NCBI GenBank assembly: GCA_036001225.1 | Contig: DASYUM010000147.1 | Coordinates: 1 to 57,767, forward strand | From: DASYUM01 sp036001225 | GTDB lineage: Bacteria > Methylomirabilota > Methylomirabilia > Rokubacteriales > DASRDR01 | DNA length: 57,767 bases | Direction: 5' to 3' | Part shown: positions 33,138-40,485 of the stretch, piece by piece | How the letters are laid out: each line of letters opens with the position of its first letter | Position numbering within the stretch: position 1 is the first letter of the stretch | Position numbers and translations under genes: made by a program | The notes under the pieces: generated by a model | Database searches by the model: none | Seen by the model: only the letters and a program-made list of their open reading frames with translations | Told to the model about the DNA's origin: nothing

Positions 33138-34333
33138 CGACGATCGGCGGCCAGGCGCCCGCGGTCGCCGCCCGCGAGGCGCTCCGGCTCGTCGTGCTCC
33201 TCGGGCTGGTCAGTCTCTTCGCCGACATGACCTATGAGGGTGCCCGGAGCGTCACCGGCCCCTTCCTCGCGATTCTCGGCGCCAGCGGCACCGCGGTCGG
33301 GATCGTCGCCGGGGCCGGCGAGCTCGCGGGCTACGGCCTCCGACTGGTCTCCGGATATCTCAGCGACCGGACCGGCCGCTACTGGACCATCACTCTCCTC
33401 GGCTACGGTGTGAACCTCCTCGCGGTGCCGCTGTTGGCCGTCTCCGGCCGCTGGGAGACGGCGGGCGCGCTCATGATCGCCGAGCGAGTGGGCAAGGCGA
33501 TCCGGACCCCGCCCCGGGACGCCATGCTGTCGCACGCGACGACCCGGACCGGCATCGGCTGGGGCTTCGGCCTGCACGAGGCCCTGGACCAACTCGGGGC
33601 GGTCCTCGGTCCCCTCCTGGTGGCCGCGGTCCTTGCCCTCCGGGGCGACTACCGAGCCGGTTTCGCCGCGCTCCTGGTCCCGGCCGCGCTCGCGCTGGCC
33701 CTGCTGGGCGTGGCCCGCAGGCTCTACCCCCGGCCGCGCGACCTCGAAGTGGAAACGGTGGGGCACCTCGGCGACGGTTTCCCCCGGGAATTCTGGCAGT
33801 ATCTGGCCGCGGCCGCCTGCATCGCGGCCGGGTACGTGGACTTCCCCCTCATCGCCTACCACTTCGGGAAGGCCGGCCTCGCCCCCGAGCGCTGGATTCC
33901 GCTCGCGTATGCCCTGGCCATGGGCGTGGACGGGCTGGCCGCCCTGACGTTCGGCCGGTTGTTCGACCGGCACGGGATCGCGGCCCTCGTCCTGGCCACC
34001 GTCCTGTCAGCCGCATTCCCCCTGCTGGTCTTCACCGGGAGCTTCTCCCTCGCCCGGCTCGGCATGGTGCTGTGGGGAATCGGCATGGGCGCGCAGGAGT
34101 CCATCCTTCGCGGCGCGGTCGCGAAGATGGTCCCGCCCGCGCACCGCGCCTCTGCCTACGGCGTTTTCAACACCGGTTACGGCCTGGCCTGGTTTGCCGG
34201 CAGCGCGCTGATGGGGCTGCTCTACGACGTCTCGCTCGCGGGGTTGATCGCCTTCTCCGTCGCCCTCCAGCTCGCGGCCGTCCCCCTCTTGCTCGGGACT
34301 CACCGCCAGCTCCGGCGACCGGCTCACCCGTGA
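33134..34333 (+). CDS. Major facilitator superfamily transporter, 399 aa
   Basis: Twelve hydrophobic segments with the MFS loop signature GYLSDRTGRYWTI between helices 2 and 3 and a weaker equivalent FGRLFDRHGI in the second half. GTG at 33134 overlaps the uspA stop (GTGA). Early residues LFADMTYEGARSVTGPFLAILGASGTAVGIVAGAGE and RTPPRDAMLSHA resemble a group of bacterial MFS proteins of unknown substrate. It is the last gene of the plus-strand fluoride operon. Whether it exports a toxic metabolite or ion under fluoride stress is open. Confidence 0.87.
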   Translation: MTTIGGQAPAVAAREALRLVVLLGLVSLFADMTYEGARSVTGPFLAILGASGTAVGIVAGAGELAGYGLRLVSGYLSDRTGRYWTITLLGYGVNLLAVPLLAVSGRWETAGALMIAERVGKAIRTPPRDAMLSHATTRTGIGWGFGLHEALDQLGAVLGPLLVAAVLALRGDYRAGFAALLVPAALALALLGVARRLYPRPRDLEVETVGHLGDGFPREFWQYLAAAACIAAGYVDFPLIAYHFGKAGLAPERWIPLAYALAMGVDGLAALTFGRLFDRHGIAALVLATVLSAAFPLLVFTGSFSLARLGMVLWGIGMGAQESILRGAVAKMVPPAHRASAYGVFNTGYGLAWFAGSALMGLLYDVSLAGLIAFSVALQLAAVPLLLGTHRQLRRPAHP

Positions 34334-34492
34334 TCCTCCCGCAAGCACGACTACCGGTTCTCCCGGCGGTTCTCCCGGGAGCCGTACGGATCGGAGGTGG
34401 ACGCGTTCGTACGGGCGACCGCCCTCTTGGCCGGTTCCTGGTCCGATCTCGCGGGGCGCCGACTGAGGAGCGGCTTCCGGGCTACGGCGTGA
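34334..34492 (+). pseudogene. Remnant of a second DUF6062-like gene
   Basis: In frame right after the MFS stop, the plus strand encodes SSRKHDYRFSRRFSREPYG then SEVDAFVRATALLAGSW, ending in a stop at 34490-34492. KHDYR, the F-S-x-E spacing and the following A-x3-L-x-G match residues 222-250 of the CPxC protein at 30328-31464. There is no start codon and no cysteine module, so only the C-terminal part survives. It lies between the ends of the two convergent fluoride operons and overlaps the dynamin gene stop. Confidence 0.6.
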
Positions 34493-36257
34493 GCGCCTGC
34501 GTCCGGTCGCGGAGCGCCCGGAGGCGGTCGAGCTCGGCGCGGACGGCCTGGGTCCCCGCCGCGTGCCGCTCGCGGGCCTGAGCGAGCGCGTGCTCGGCCG
34601 ACGCCGCCACTTCTCGGAGCAGAGACGTGAGCCCGGCCTCGAGCCGGCGACGGCTCTCCGCCACCCGGTCGATCAGGTCGTTCGAGACCCGAGCGCTGTT
34701 CGAGGTGAGCAGCCGCTCGAGGTACTCCCCTGCATGCCGGTGTGCCGCGGCCCTTGCAATCCGGCGCGGACTGAGAAGCCCCAGGAGCCAGGTCGCCGGA
34801 TTCGAGCTGGCGACGACCGGCAGGTCCGTGAAGTAGAACTGCCGCTTCGCCCGAAAGCGCGTCTCGGGCGGAACGCTCGCCGGAAGGCGGCTGAACACTA
34901 GCTCCCCGGAGCCACGCAGGCGCGCGAGGAATTCGCTCGCCAGCTCGACGAACCGGCCGGTCGCCCGCCGGTAGAGCTTCTCGGCGCGAGGCTCGACCTC
35001 GCCCAGCCACTCCTCGACAAGCCTGTGCGCGATCCGGCGCGCCTCCTCCATCGCCCGATGTCGGAGCTCACGCTTGGCGAGGCCGTCGGCGGCAGCCAAC
35101 GCCTCCTCGAGCTGCCGCGCCGCCCCCGGGACGGTTCGGGCGACAAAGGTCTCCCGCTCGTCGGTCAACGCCCGCGCGAGCCGCTGCTCCTCGGCGGCGA
35201 ACAAGGGCGCGAGGTCGGCGAGCGCCCGCTCCGCATCCAGCACGGCCTGGCGGAGCGCCACCAACCGGCGCTTCGACTCGTCGAGCGGTCGGCGGAGGGC
35301 GTCCAGGTGCTCGTCGATGACGGTGAGGAGCCGCTCGACCAGACGCGCAATCCCGCGCTCCCCGGCGCTGCGGACGAGGTCCGTCCCCGACTCCCGTGCC
35401 AGCCCGTCGAGCTCCGCCTCCAGCGCCTTCCAGTCTTGCGTCGGCCGACCCGCGAGGGCCTCGGTGGCACTGACCTCGAAGATTCGCTCGATTGGACGCC
35501 GGAGTCGGTCACGCAGGATTCGCTCGGCGAAGGCGCGGGCCTCGGATCGCTCGCCGGCCGACAGCCGATCGGCCTTGTTCAGGACGAAGATGAGTCGGTC
35601 CGTCTGCTCAGCGACCACCTCCACGAGCGCGAGCTCGTCGCCGGAGAGGGGCGGATCGGCGCCGAGCACGACGAGGCCGGCGTCGATATGGGGCACGAAC
35701 TCGCGCGTGGTCCGGGTGCTGGCGGCGAAGACCGAGCCGACGCCCGGCGTGTCCACCAGGCACATGCGGGTGGCGAGGAGGTGACTGGGGACGAAGACTT
35801 CCACACCCTCGACGCCCTTCCGGTTCTGGGGGTTCCTCTCCTCCGCGACATACGCCGCCAACGTCTCCGGGTCGATCTCCTGCCAGGCTCGGCCCGCGAG
35901 GCGGACCCGGGCGCTGCGGCCGGCGCCGTGGCGCACGACCGTGACGACCGAGGTGACCGGCACGATGCCGGTCGGCAGTATGGAGTCTCCGATGAGCGCG
36001 TTGATGACGGTGGACTTGCCCCGCTTGAATTGGCCCACACAGGCCACGAAGAACCGGCCCTCGGCCAGCCGCTCGCCGAGCGCGGCCGCCTCGGCGACGA
36101 CGCGCTCGGCGCCGACCTCCTCGGCGGCCGCGACCAGGTGCCGGAGCGCCTCCGGAGCGTCCGGGGGCAGGACTGTGCGGAACAGCGCCGACTCCGACGA
36201 GGCGGGCATGGTCACCCGTTCACCTCTCAGGCCAGAAAACGAAACGAGGTCGGTCAC
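34482..36257 (-). CDS. Dynamin-family GTPase of the second fluoride operon, 591 aa
   Basis: A large GTPase with P-loop GQFKRGKST (about residues 75-83), the switch Thr in PVTSVVT, CLVDTPGVGS (G3, about 167) and FVLNKADRLS (G4, about 226). A long helical stalk follows, and one hydrophobic patch near 510-530 (TWLLGLLSPRRIARAAA) that may insert in membrane. This is the layout of bacterial dynamin-like proteins, which remodel or protect membranes. GTG at 36257 overlaps the upstream stop (GTGA); an ATG at 36209 is an alternative. It is the second gene after the minus-strand fluoride riboswitch, so it should respond to fluoride. Confidence 0.88.
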   Translation of the reverse strand: MTDLVSFSGLRGERVTMPASSESALFRTVLPPDAPEALRHLVAAAEEVGAERVVAEAAALGERLAEGRFFVACVGQFKRGKSTVINALIGDSILPTGIVPVTSVVTVVRHGAGRSARVRLAGRAWQEIDPETLAAYVAEERNPQNRKGVEGVEVFVPSHLLATRMCLVDTPGVGSVFAASTRTTREFVPHIDAGLVVLGADPPLSGDELALVEVVAEQTDRLIFVLNKADRLSAGERSEARAFAERILRDRLRRPIERIFEVSATEALAGRPTQDWKALEAELDGLARESGTDLVRSAGERGIARLVERLLTVIDEHLDALRRPLDESKRRLVALRQAVLDAERALADLAPLFAAEEQRLARALTDERETFVARTVPGAARQLEEALAAADGLAKRELRHRAMEEARRIAHRLVEEWLGEVEPRAEKLYRRATGRFVELASEFLARLRGSGELVFSRLPASVPPETRFRAKRQFYFTDLPVVASSNPATWLLGLLSPRRIARAAAHRHAGEYLERLLTSNSARVSNDLIDRVAESRRRLEAGLTSLLREVAASAEHALAQARERHAAGTQAVRAELDRLRALRDRTQALTP

Positions 36258-37684
36258 GGCGTCCTGCCCTCGCCGCCGGCCGTTCTCGCCCCCGGATCGG
36301 TGGCCGCGGTCGGGTTGGCCGCGGCCGGAGGCGACCCCGAGAGCCGGGCGAGGGCGCGACGCCACGCGGTCTGCTCCGTGCCTTTGGCCTCCGGGCGGTA
36401 GTCCCAGGCCCCCTTTCGGAGACACTCCTTCAGCTCCCACTCGAGCTGGGCAAGCCGGGCCGCTTCGACCTCCGCCAGGCTCTCGCGGATTGCAGTAGAA
36501 GGCTCGAGCACCAGAGCCCGCGCGCAGTGCTTGAGGCAGAGTCCGTGGCCTCGCTCGAAGGCCGCGCGATGATGCCGGTCTTCGAGCAGCGCGAACATGA
36601 GGGCGAGTGTGCCGTCCACCGCAAGGGCCAGCCGCCGGCACACCGGGCACGGCAGGGGCCGGCCCACCATCTCACGGGCGGCGGCGAGCCGCTGGCGCGG
36701 TCCCAGGAGCCGGCGCTTGAGCCGTTGCCCCCACCGCTCAGGGTCTTTGGACGGGAGCGGATGCAGCACGCGAAGGCCGGTGAGGACCTCGCCAAGCGCT
36801 CTCTTGACCGCGGCCTCGGTTGCGGCCACGAGCAGGTAGGCGCCACCCGCGCGGACGGTCGGCCAGACATGATCCGGACAGGTGGGCAGGACGTGCTCCA
36901 GCGCGCGATCCCGCAGGACCGCCTCATCCAGCCAGGCGACCCACTCGAGCCAGGCCCGGTGCACCTCGAGGCAGACCGGGCAGGCCTCGACGTCGTGAAT
37001 CCACTCAACCACCTCGCGGACCGGATCTCTCGGTGGCCGGCCGGCGCCCCGCCCCGTCCGCGCGGGCAGGCTCGCATTTTCCCGCTCGTGGCCCACGGCC
37101 AGGTGCAGCGCCGGCTGCACGGCCTTGTGGAGATCCTGGCGGCCGTCCGGTGCGATGCGGTCCAGCTCGACCCGCAGCTCGGCCAGCGCCTTCAGCACGG
37201 CGGTCATGGCGCTCTTGTGGCTGAGTAGAAGGCGGTCCAGCGCCGCGCCGGACACGCGGACCGCGACGCTCTGTAGGTGTGGGAAGCAAAGCAGGCCGGG
37301 ATGCCCGTAGCGCTCAGCCGCTGGGCGGTTCTCCAGGAGTCCCGCGAGCCAGAAGGCCTCGCGCCTGGCCGCTTCCTGCCGGTCCCGGCAGACGGGGCAG
37401 GGATCTCGATGAACTGGGGCGGCGTCCCTCTCGCCTCGCTTCGGGCCGCGGTCGTGCAAGCGCGCCCGGACACGACGCGCCAGCATCGCGTGGACGGCCG
37501 AGAGCTGGTGCCCGCCCCCGGACCGGCGGCTGAGTTGCGTCGCGTGGCTCCAGCAAAAGCCGAGCGAGCGGGTGAGGGCGTCGATCGTATGCAGCTCGCC
37601 GTACTGTTCGACGAAGAACCAAAAGAAGTATCTGTCGTCGCTGTCGGCGATGGTGCGACAGATCGGGCACCCGTCTTCCTGCAA
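36254..37684 (-). CDS. Protein with four CPxC/CxxH modules, fluoride operon 2, about 476 aa
   Basis: Counting from the TTG at 37684, four pairs follow one pattern: C6/C9 with C44/H47, C96/C99 with C133/H136, C235/C238 with C269/H272, and C346/C349 with C383/H386. Spacing from second Cys to third Cys is 31-35, as in the two-module protein at 30328. All are probable metal sites. The start is uncertain: the frame stays open upstream and encodes plausible protein (GPLNLEELRLLDALQEDGCP), but without ATG or GTG. An ATG at 37740 would join if one C were added to a CCC run, giving METPKDGPLNLEEL. A one-base deletion or assembly error is therefore likely. No known function. Confidence 0.82.
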   Translation of the reverse strand: MQEDGCPICRTIADSDDRYFFWFFVEQYGELHTIDALTRSLGFCWSHATQLSRRSGGGHQLSAVHAMLARRVRARLHDRGPKRGERDAAPVHRDPCPVCRDRQEAARREAFWLAGLLENRPAAERYGHPGLLCFPHLQSVAVRVSGAALDRLLLSHKSAMTAVLKALAELRVELDRIAPDGRQDLHKAVQPALHLAVGHERENASLPARTGRGAGRPPRDPVREVVEWIHDVEACPVCLEVHRAWLEWVAWLDEAVLRDRALEHVLPTCPDHVWPTVRAGGAYLLVAATEAAVKRALGEVLTGLRVLHPLPSKDPERWGQRLKRRLLGPRQRLAAAREMVGRPLPCPVCRRLALAVDGTLALMFALLEDRHHRAAFERGHGLCLKHCARALVLEPSTAIRESLAEVEAARLAQLEWELKECLRKGAWDYRPEAKGTEQTAWRRALARLSGSPPAAANPTAATDPGARTAGGEGRTP

Positions 37685-37803
37685 TGCGTCCAGGAGGCGC
37701 AGCTCCTCGAGGTTCAGCGGGCCGTCCTTTGGGTTTCCATCCGGCGTCGAGGAGACTGATCTCCGAGACTGGAAGTTCTGCCCCCCCTCACCCCCGGGCT
37801 AGG

Positions 37804-37844
37804 CAAACAAAAACTCCTACCGAAGGTGGCCGTCGGTAGGAGTT
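37804..37844 (-). terminator. Terminator of the second fluoride riboswitch
   Basis: On the minus strand AACTCCTACCG and CGGTAGGAGTT form an 11-bp stem followed by TTTGTTT. The 5' arm contains the pseudoknot strand of the aptamer, the same switch design as copy 1. Confidence 0.95.
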
Positions 37845-37890
37845 ATCAGCCCTTCCCAGGGGCGGTTGTGGGGCGAACTCCATCGCCCGG
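37834..37890 (-). ncRNA. Fluoride riboswitch aptamer (crcB motif), copy 2
   Basis: Read on the minus strand: GGGCG-ATGGAGTT-CGCCC, CACAACC, stem GCCCC/GGGC, CTGATAACTCCTACCG. Loop bases GGAGTT pair with AACTCC in the pseudoknot. It shares the first stem-loop exactly with copy 1 but has a different second stem and linker, so it is not a recent duplicate. A -10-like TAGGAT at 37900-37905 lies about 12 bases upstream of the aptamer. Confidence 0.95.
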
Positions 37891-37968
37891 ATCGCTTCTA
37901 TCCTACACGAAAAGCCCCCCGGCTGGGATGGCCGTCCGCACGCCCGGCATCAGCCGAAGACGAGCCGC

Positions 37969-38517
37969 TCAGCGCGGCGGCAGGAGGCAGAGGCCCTGAG
38001 ACTGGATGCCGAGGGCGGTGTTGAACTTGGCCCGGAAGTGCTCGGTGGCGATGGTGACGGCCAGCTCCACGACCTGGGGCACGTCGAAGTACCGGCGCAG
38101 CGGCTCGAAGATCTGGTCGGTCACCGCGGTCGGCGTCGCGGTCACCGCCTCCGCGAAGGCCAGCGCTGCCCGCTCGGCCTCGCTGAAGAGCGGGCTCTCC
38201 CGGAATTTTTCAACGGCCTGCAGCTTCTCGAACGTCGCGCCGTGGCTCATCCCCCGGGATGAGTTGATGTCCATTCAGAACGGACAGCCGATGAGCTGGG
38301 CCACCCGGAGCGAGATCAGGTCGCGCAGCTCGGCCGGGAGCTGGCCCGACTTCTCGAGCGCGATGGCGAGACCCCGGGCCCCCCGGACGAGAGGGGGACA
38401 GTGGGCCATGACGAGGGTCGGGATGAGCGGCGCGCCCCACTGCTCGGTCTGCTGGGCCACGACCTCGGCCAGCTCGGGTGTGATGCGGGCAGGATCGACC
38501 GGGGGGACCCGACTCAT
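37969..38517 (-). CDS. Carboxymuconolactone-decarboxylase/AhpD-like protein with in-frame TGA: probable selenoprotein, 182 aa
   Basis: Starting at ATG 38517, the frame reads LRDLISLRVAQLIGCPF, then TGA (38275-38277), then MDINSSRGMSHGATFEKLQA to a stop at 37969. AhpD-like proteins have C-P-F-C-M-D-I-N-S here, so TGA replaces the second redox cysteine. No frameshift is needed. A hairpin with bacterial SECIS geometry follows 11 bases later. The full length, 182 residues, is normal for the family, and the part after the TGA (FRESPLFSEAERAALAFAEAVT) is fully conserved in style. Family members are peroxidatic or disulfide-relay enzymes. ATG overlaps the aldolase stop. Without recoding the product would be an 80-residue fragment. 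Confidence 0.78.
38246..38263 (-). promoter_or_regulatory. SECIS-like hairpin for UGA recoding
   Basis: On the minus strand CTCATCC-CGGG-GGATGAG is a perfect 7-bp stem with a four-base loop holding G at position 2. It starts 11 bases after the TGA. Bacterial SECIS elements need this spacing and a G in the early apical loop. Confidence 0.72.
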
Positions 38518-39299
38518 GTGCCCCGCACCTCCTTCGCGAAGCGGGCGACCAGCTCGTTGGCACCCTGCACGACGAGCGCCGTGTCGGAGCCGAGCGTCAG
38601 GAACTGGTACCCGCGCTTGTAGAGCTCGCGCGCCTGCTCCCAGTTGCGGGTGATGTTGCCGAGGGCGATCCCGTGGGCCTTGGCCGCGGTCTCGATCCGC
38701 TCGAAGGCCGCCTGCACCACTGGATGGCCGGGATCCCCCATGTGACCGAGGCCGGTCGAGAGATCGGCCGGACCGATGAAGACCACGTCCACCCCGGGCA
38801 CCTGCACGATCGCCTCGATGTCGCCGACGGCGCCCGCGGTCTCGATCTGGATCACGACCAGGATCTCGTCGTTGGCCCGCTTCCAGTACTCGGCGGCCTG
38901 GCGGCCGTAGCCCCCCGCCCGGTGGCTGCCGGCGATGCCCCGGATGCCGGCCGGCGGGTACTTGCTGGCCCGCACCGCCGCCTCCACTTCGGCCCGGTTG
39001 CCCACCCAGGGGACCATGACGCCGTAGGCCCCGAGGTCGAGCACGCGCTTGATGACGGCGGCGTCGTTCCACTGGACCCGGACCACCGGGATGACCGGAC
39101 TCCCCTCGATGGCCTGGAGCTGGGCGAGCAGCGTCTGGTAGTCGCCGTGGCCGTGCTCCATGTCGATGAGCAGCCAGTCGAACCCGGCCCGGCTCATGAT
39201 CTCGGCGCTGATGCCGCTGCAAAGGTGGAGCCAGGCGCCGGCGGTTGGTCGGCCGTCGCGGAGCGCCCGCTTGACGTGGTTGGTCTTCACCCACTCCAT
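38514..39299 (-). CDS. HpcH/HpaI-family aldolase, 261 aa
   Basis: The class II aldolase pattern is clear: GAWLHLCSGISAEIMSRAGFDWLLIDMEHGHGDYQ (Asp/Glu and base His), IPVVRVQWNDAAVIKRVLDLGAYGVMVPWVGNRAE, VVIQIETAGAVGDIEAIVQVPGVDVVFIGPADLS (metal-binding Glu and Asp). Such enzymes split or form 2-oxo acids with pyruvate, for example in aromatic or sugar-acid breakdown. AAGAAGGAGAGCGA precedes the ATG, a strong ribosome site. It is the first gene of a two-gene unit with the AhpD-like selenoprotein. Confidence 0.9.
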   Translation of the reverse strand: MEWVKTNHVKRALRDGRPTAGAWLHLCSGISAEIMSRAGFDWLLIDMEHGHGDYQTLLAQLQAIEGSPVIPVVRVQWNDAAVIKRVLDLGAYGVMVPWVGNRAEVEAAVRASKYPPAGIRGIAGSHRAGGYGRQAAEYWKRANDEILVVIQIETAGAVGDIEAIVQVPGVDVVFIGPADLSTGLGHMGDPGHPVVQAAFERIETAAKAHGIALGNITRNWEQARELYKRGYQFLTLGSDTALVVQGANELVARFAKEVRGT

Positions 39300-39315
39300 T
39301 CGCTCTCCTTCTTAC

Positions 39316-39345
39316 TTGACACTGCGCGGACAGGTGTGGAATATA
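39316..39345 (+). promoter_or_regulatory. Possible plus-strand promoter before the phosphodiesterase gene
   Basis: TTGACA at 39316-39321 is followed after 18 bases by AATATA. Transcription from here would give a leader of about 170 bases. The rest of 39300-39522 has no gene; an ACTATACG near 39482 is an alternative -10. Confidence 0.35.
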
Positions 39346-39522
39346 TCGGCCACTACGCGCACAGCGCGGTGCAGCTCCATCACTTCTGTTGCGACCCGGC
39401 GGCGCGGTCGGCCCGCTCACGCGGGCGGCCGGCGCTCCCAGCCTCGCGCGTGCAATTGACCATGGCCACGGCGGTTCCCCACTATACGCTCTGAGCCTTC
39501 AGGCTGACAACCGCGGGTCCGC

Positions 39523-40284
39523 ATGCGCATTGAGGTTCTCGGCTGCCACGGTGGGGACGTCCCCAATCTCCGACTGCCCACCTTCCTGGTGAATGGGCGC
39601 CTCCTGCTGGAGGCTGGCGCCGTGACCGCCGCCCTCCCCCTCGAGAGACAAGTCGGTCTCGAGCACGTCCTCGTCTCCCACGCCCACCTCGATCACGTCG
39701 TCGGCCTGGCGTTCTTGGTCGACAACATCCAGTCGGCGGCGGGCCGGGCGGCGCCGATCACGACCGCCTCGCTGGCGCCGGTGGTGAAGGACCTGCGCAC
39801 GTACTGCTTCAACAACCGGCTGTGGCCGGACTTCACCGCCCTGCCCACCGCCGAGGCGCCGGTGCTGCGGATGGAAGCGCTGGTGGAGGCCGAGCCCACA
39901 AAGTTCGGCGGGCTCACCGTCATCCCGGTCTCCGTCAACCACGCGGTGCCGGCCGCCGGGTTCGTGATCTCGGACGGGACCGCCGGCTTCGTCTTCTCGG
40001 GGGATACCGGGCCCACCAAGCAGCTCTGGCGGATTGCCCGCCACGTCCGGGAGGTGCGAGCGGTGCTCGTCGAGACCGCCTTCCCCAACCGCTTGGAGCC
40101 GCTGGCCCGGGCGTCCGGACACTTCACGCCCCGGCTCCTCGAGCGGGAACGGGAGCGGATGCCGGACGGGCCGATCTGGATCTACCACATCAAGCCGACC
40201 TACTACGAGGAGACCGCCGACGAGCTGAGCCGGCTCGACGGGCGGGTGGAGATCCTCCAGCAAGACCAGACCTACACCATCTAG
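39523..40284 (+). CDS. Class-II cAMP phosphodiesterase-like metallo-hydrolase, 253 aa
   Basis: The motif SHAHLDHVVGLAFLVDN fits the class-II cyclic-nucleotide phosphodiesterase signature (H-x-H-L-D-H), and the start MRIEVLGCHGGDVPN is typical of that branch of the metallo-beta-lactamase fold. Further ligands are in VNHAVPAAGFVI, FSGDTGPT (Asp) and WIYHIKPTY (last His). It would hydrolyse cAMP made by the two cyclases encoded at 5.7 and 22.5 kb. The gene stands alone with repeat DNA after it. Confidence 0.8.
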   Translation: MRIEVLGCHGGDVPNLRLPTFLVNGRLLLEAGAVTAALPLERQVGLEHVLVSHAHLDHVVGLAFLVDNIQSAAGRAAPITTASLAPVVKDLRTYCFNNRLWPDFTALPTAEAPVLRMEALVEAEPTKFGGLTVIPVSVNHAVPAAGFVISDGTAGFVFSGDTGPTKQLWRIARHVREVRAVLVETAFPNRLEPLARASGHFTPRLLERERERMPDGPIWIYHIKPTYYEETADELSRLDGRVEILQQDQTYTI

Positions 40285-40290
40285 ATGGTT

Positions 40291-40425
40291 GGAGGGGGCC
40301 TCGACGGCCCCCTCCAAGACCTCCCCCAGGGGAAAAATTGCGGCGGCAAAGCCGCCGCTCGGAGCGGAACATCACACGCGTGGCGGTTCGGCGTCACGCT
40401 GCGCCCGGTTAGTCCGACAGTCTCC
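40291..40425 (+). repeat. Intergenic repeat family F, copy 3
   Basis: A GC hairpin (40291-40315) begins seven bases after the stop codon. Then CCTCCCCCAGG, the hairpin GCGGCGGCAAAGCCGCCGC, TCGGAGCGGAACATC, GTGGCGGTTCGGCGTCACGC and GCGCCCGGTTAGTC follow. It is the most complete plus-strand copy. A decayed partial copy of the left half follows at about 40435-40483. Confidence 0.85.
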
Positions 40426-40434
40426 AAGTTTCTT

Positions 40435-40483
40435 CGGGGGGCCTCGACGGCTCCTGCGAGGCCTCGCCCAGGGGAGATTGCGG
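40435..40483 (+). repeat. Decayed partial copy of repeat family F (left half)
   Basis: GGGGGGCCTCGACGGCTCC, then GAGGCCTCGCCCAGGGGAGATTGCGGG parallels the start of copy 3 with several changes that break the first hairpin. It reaches the end of the minus-strand M28 gene. Confidence 0.65.
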
Positions 40484-40485
40484 GC

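Noticed and set aside
36258..36650. N-terminal extension of the dynamin-like GTPase to 36650
   Set aside because: This stretch codes the end of the CPxC protein in another frame. The GTGA overlap at 36257 is the better start.
30000..37905. Treating the two riboswitches as one duplicated segment
   Set aside because: Only the first stem-loop is identical. Linkers, second stems, terminators and downstream genes differ, so they are separate leaders of the same class.
37969..38274. Reading the gene after the TGA as a separate 101-residue protein starting at ATG 38274
   Set aside because: The ATG follows the TGA directly with no ribosome site. The two parts together make one standard AhpD-like protein with Cys replaced by TGA, and a SECIS-like hairpin follows.
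39456..39488. TTGACC and TATACG as a promoter for the phosphodiesterase gene
   Set aside because: The spacer is 21 bases, too long for a sigma-70 promoter.
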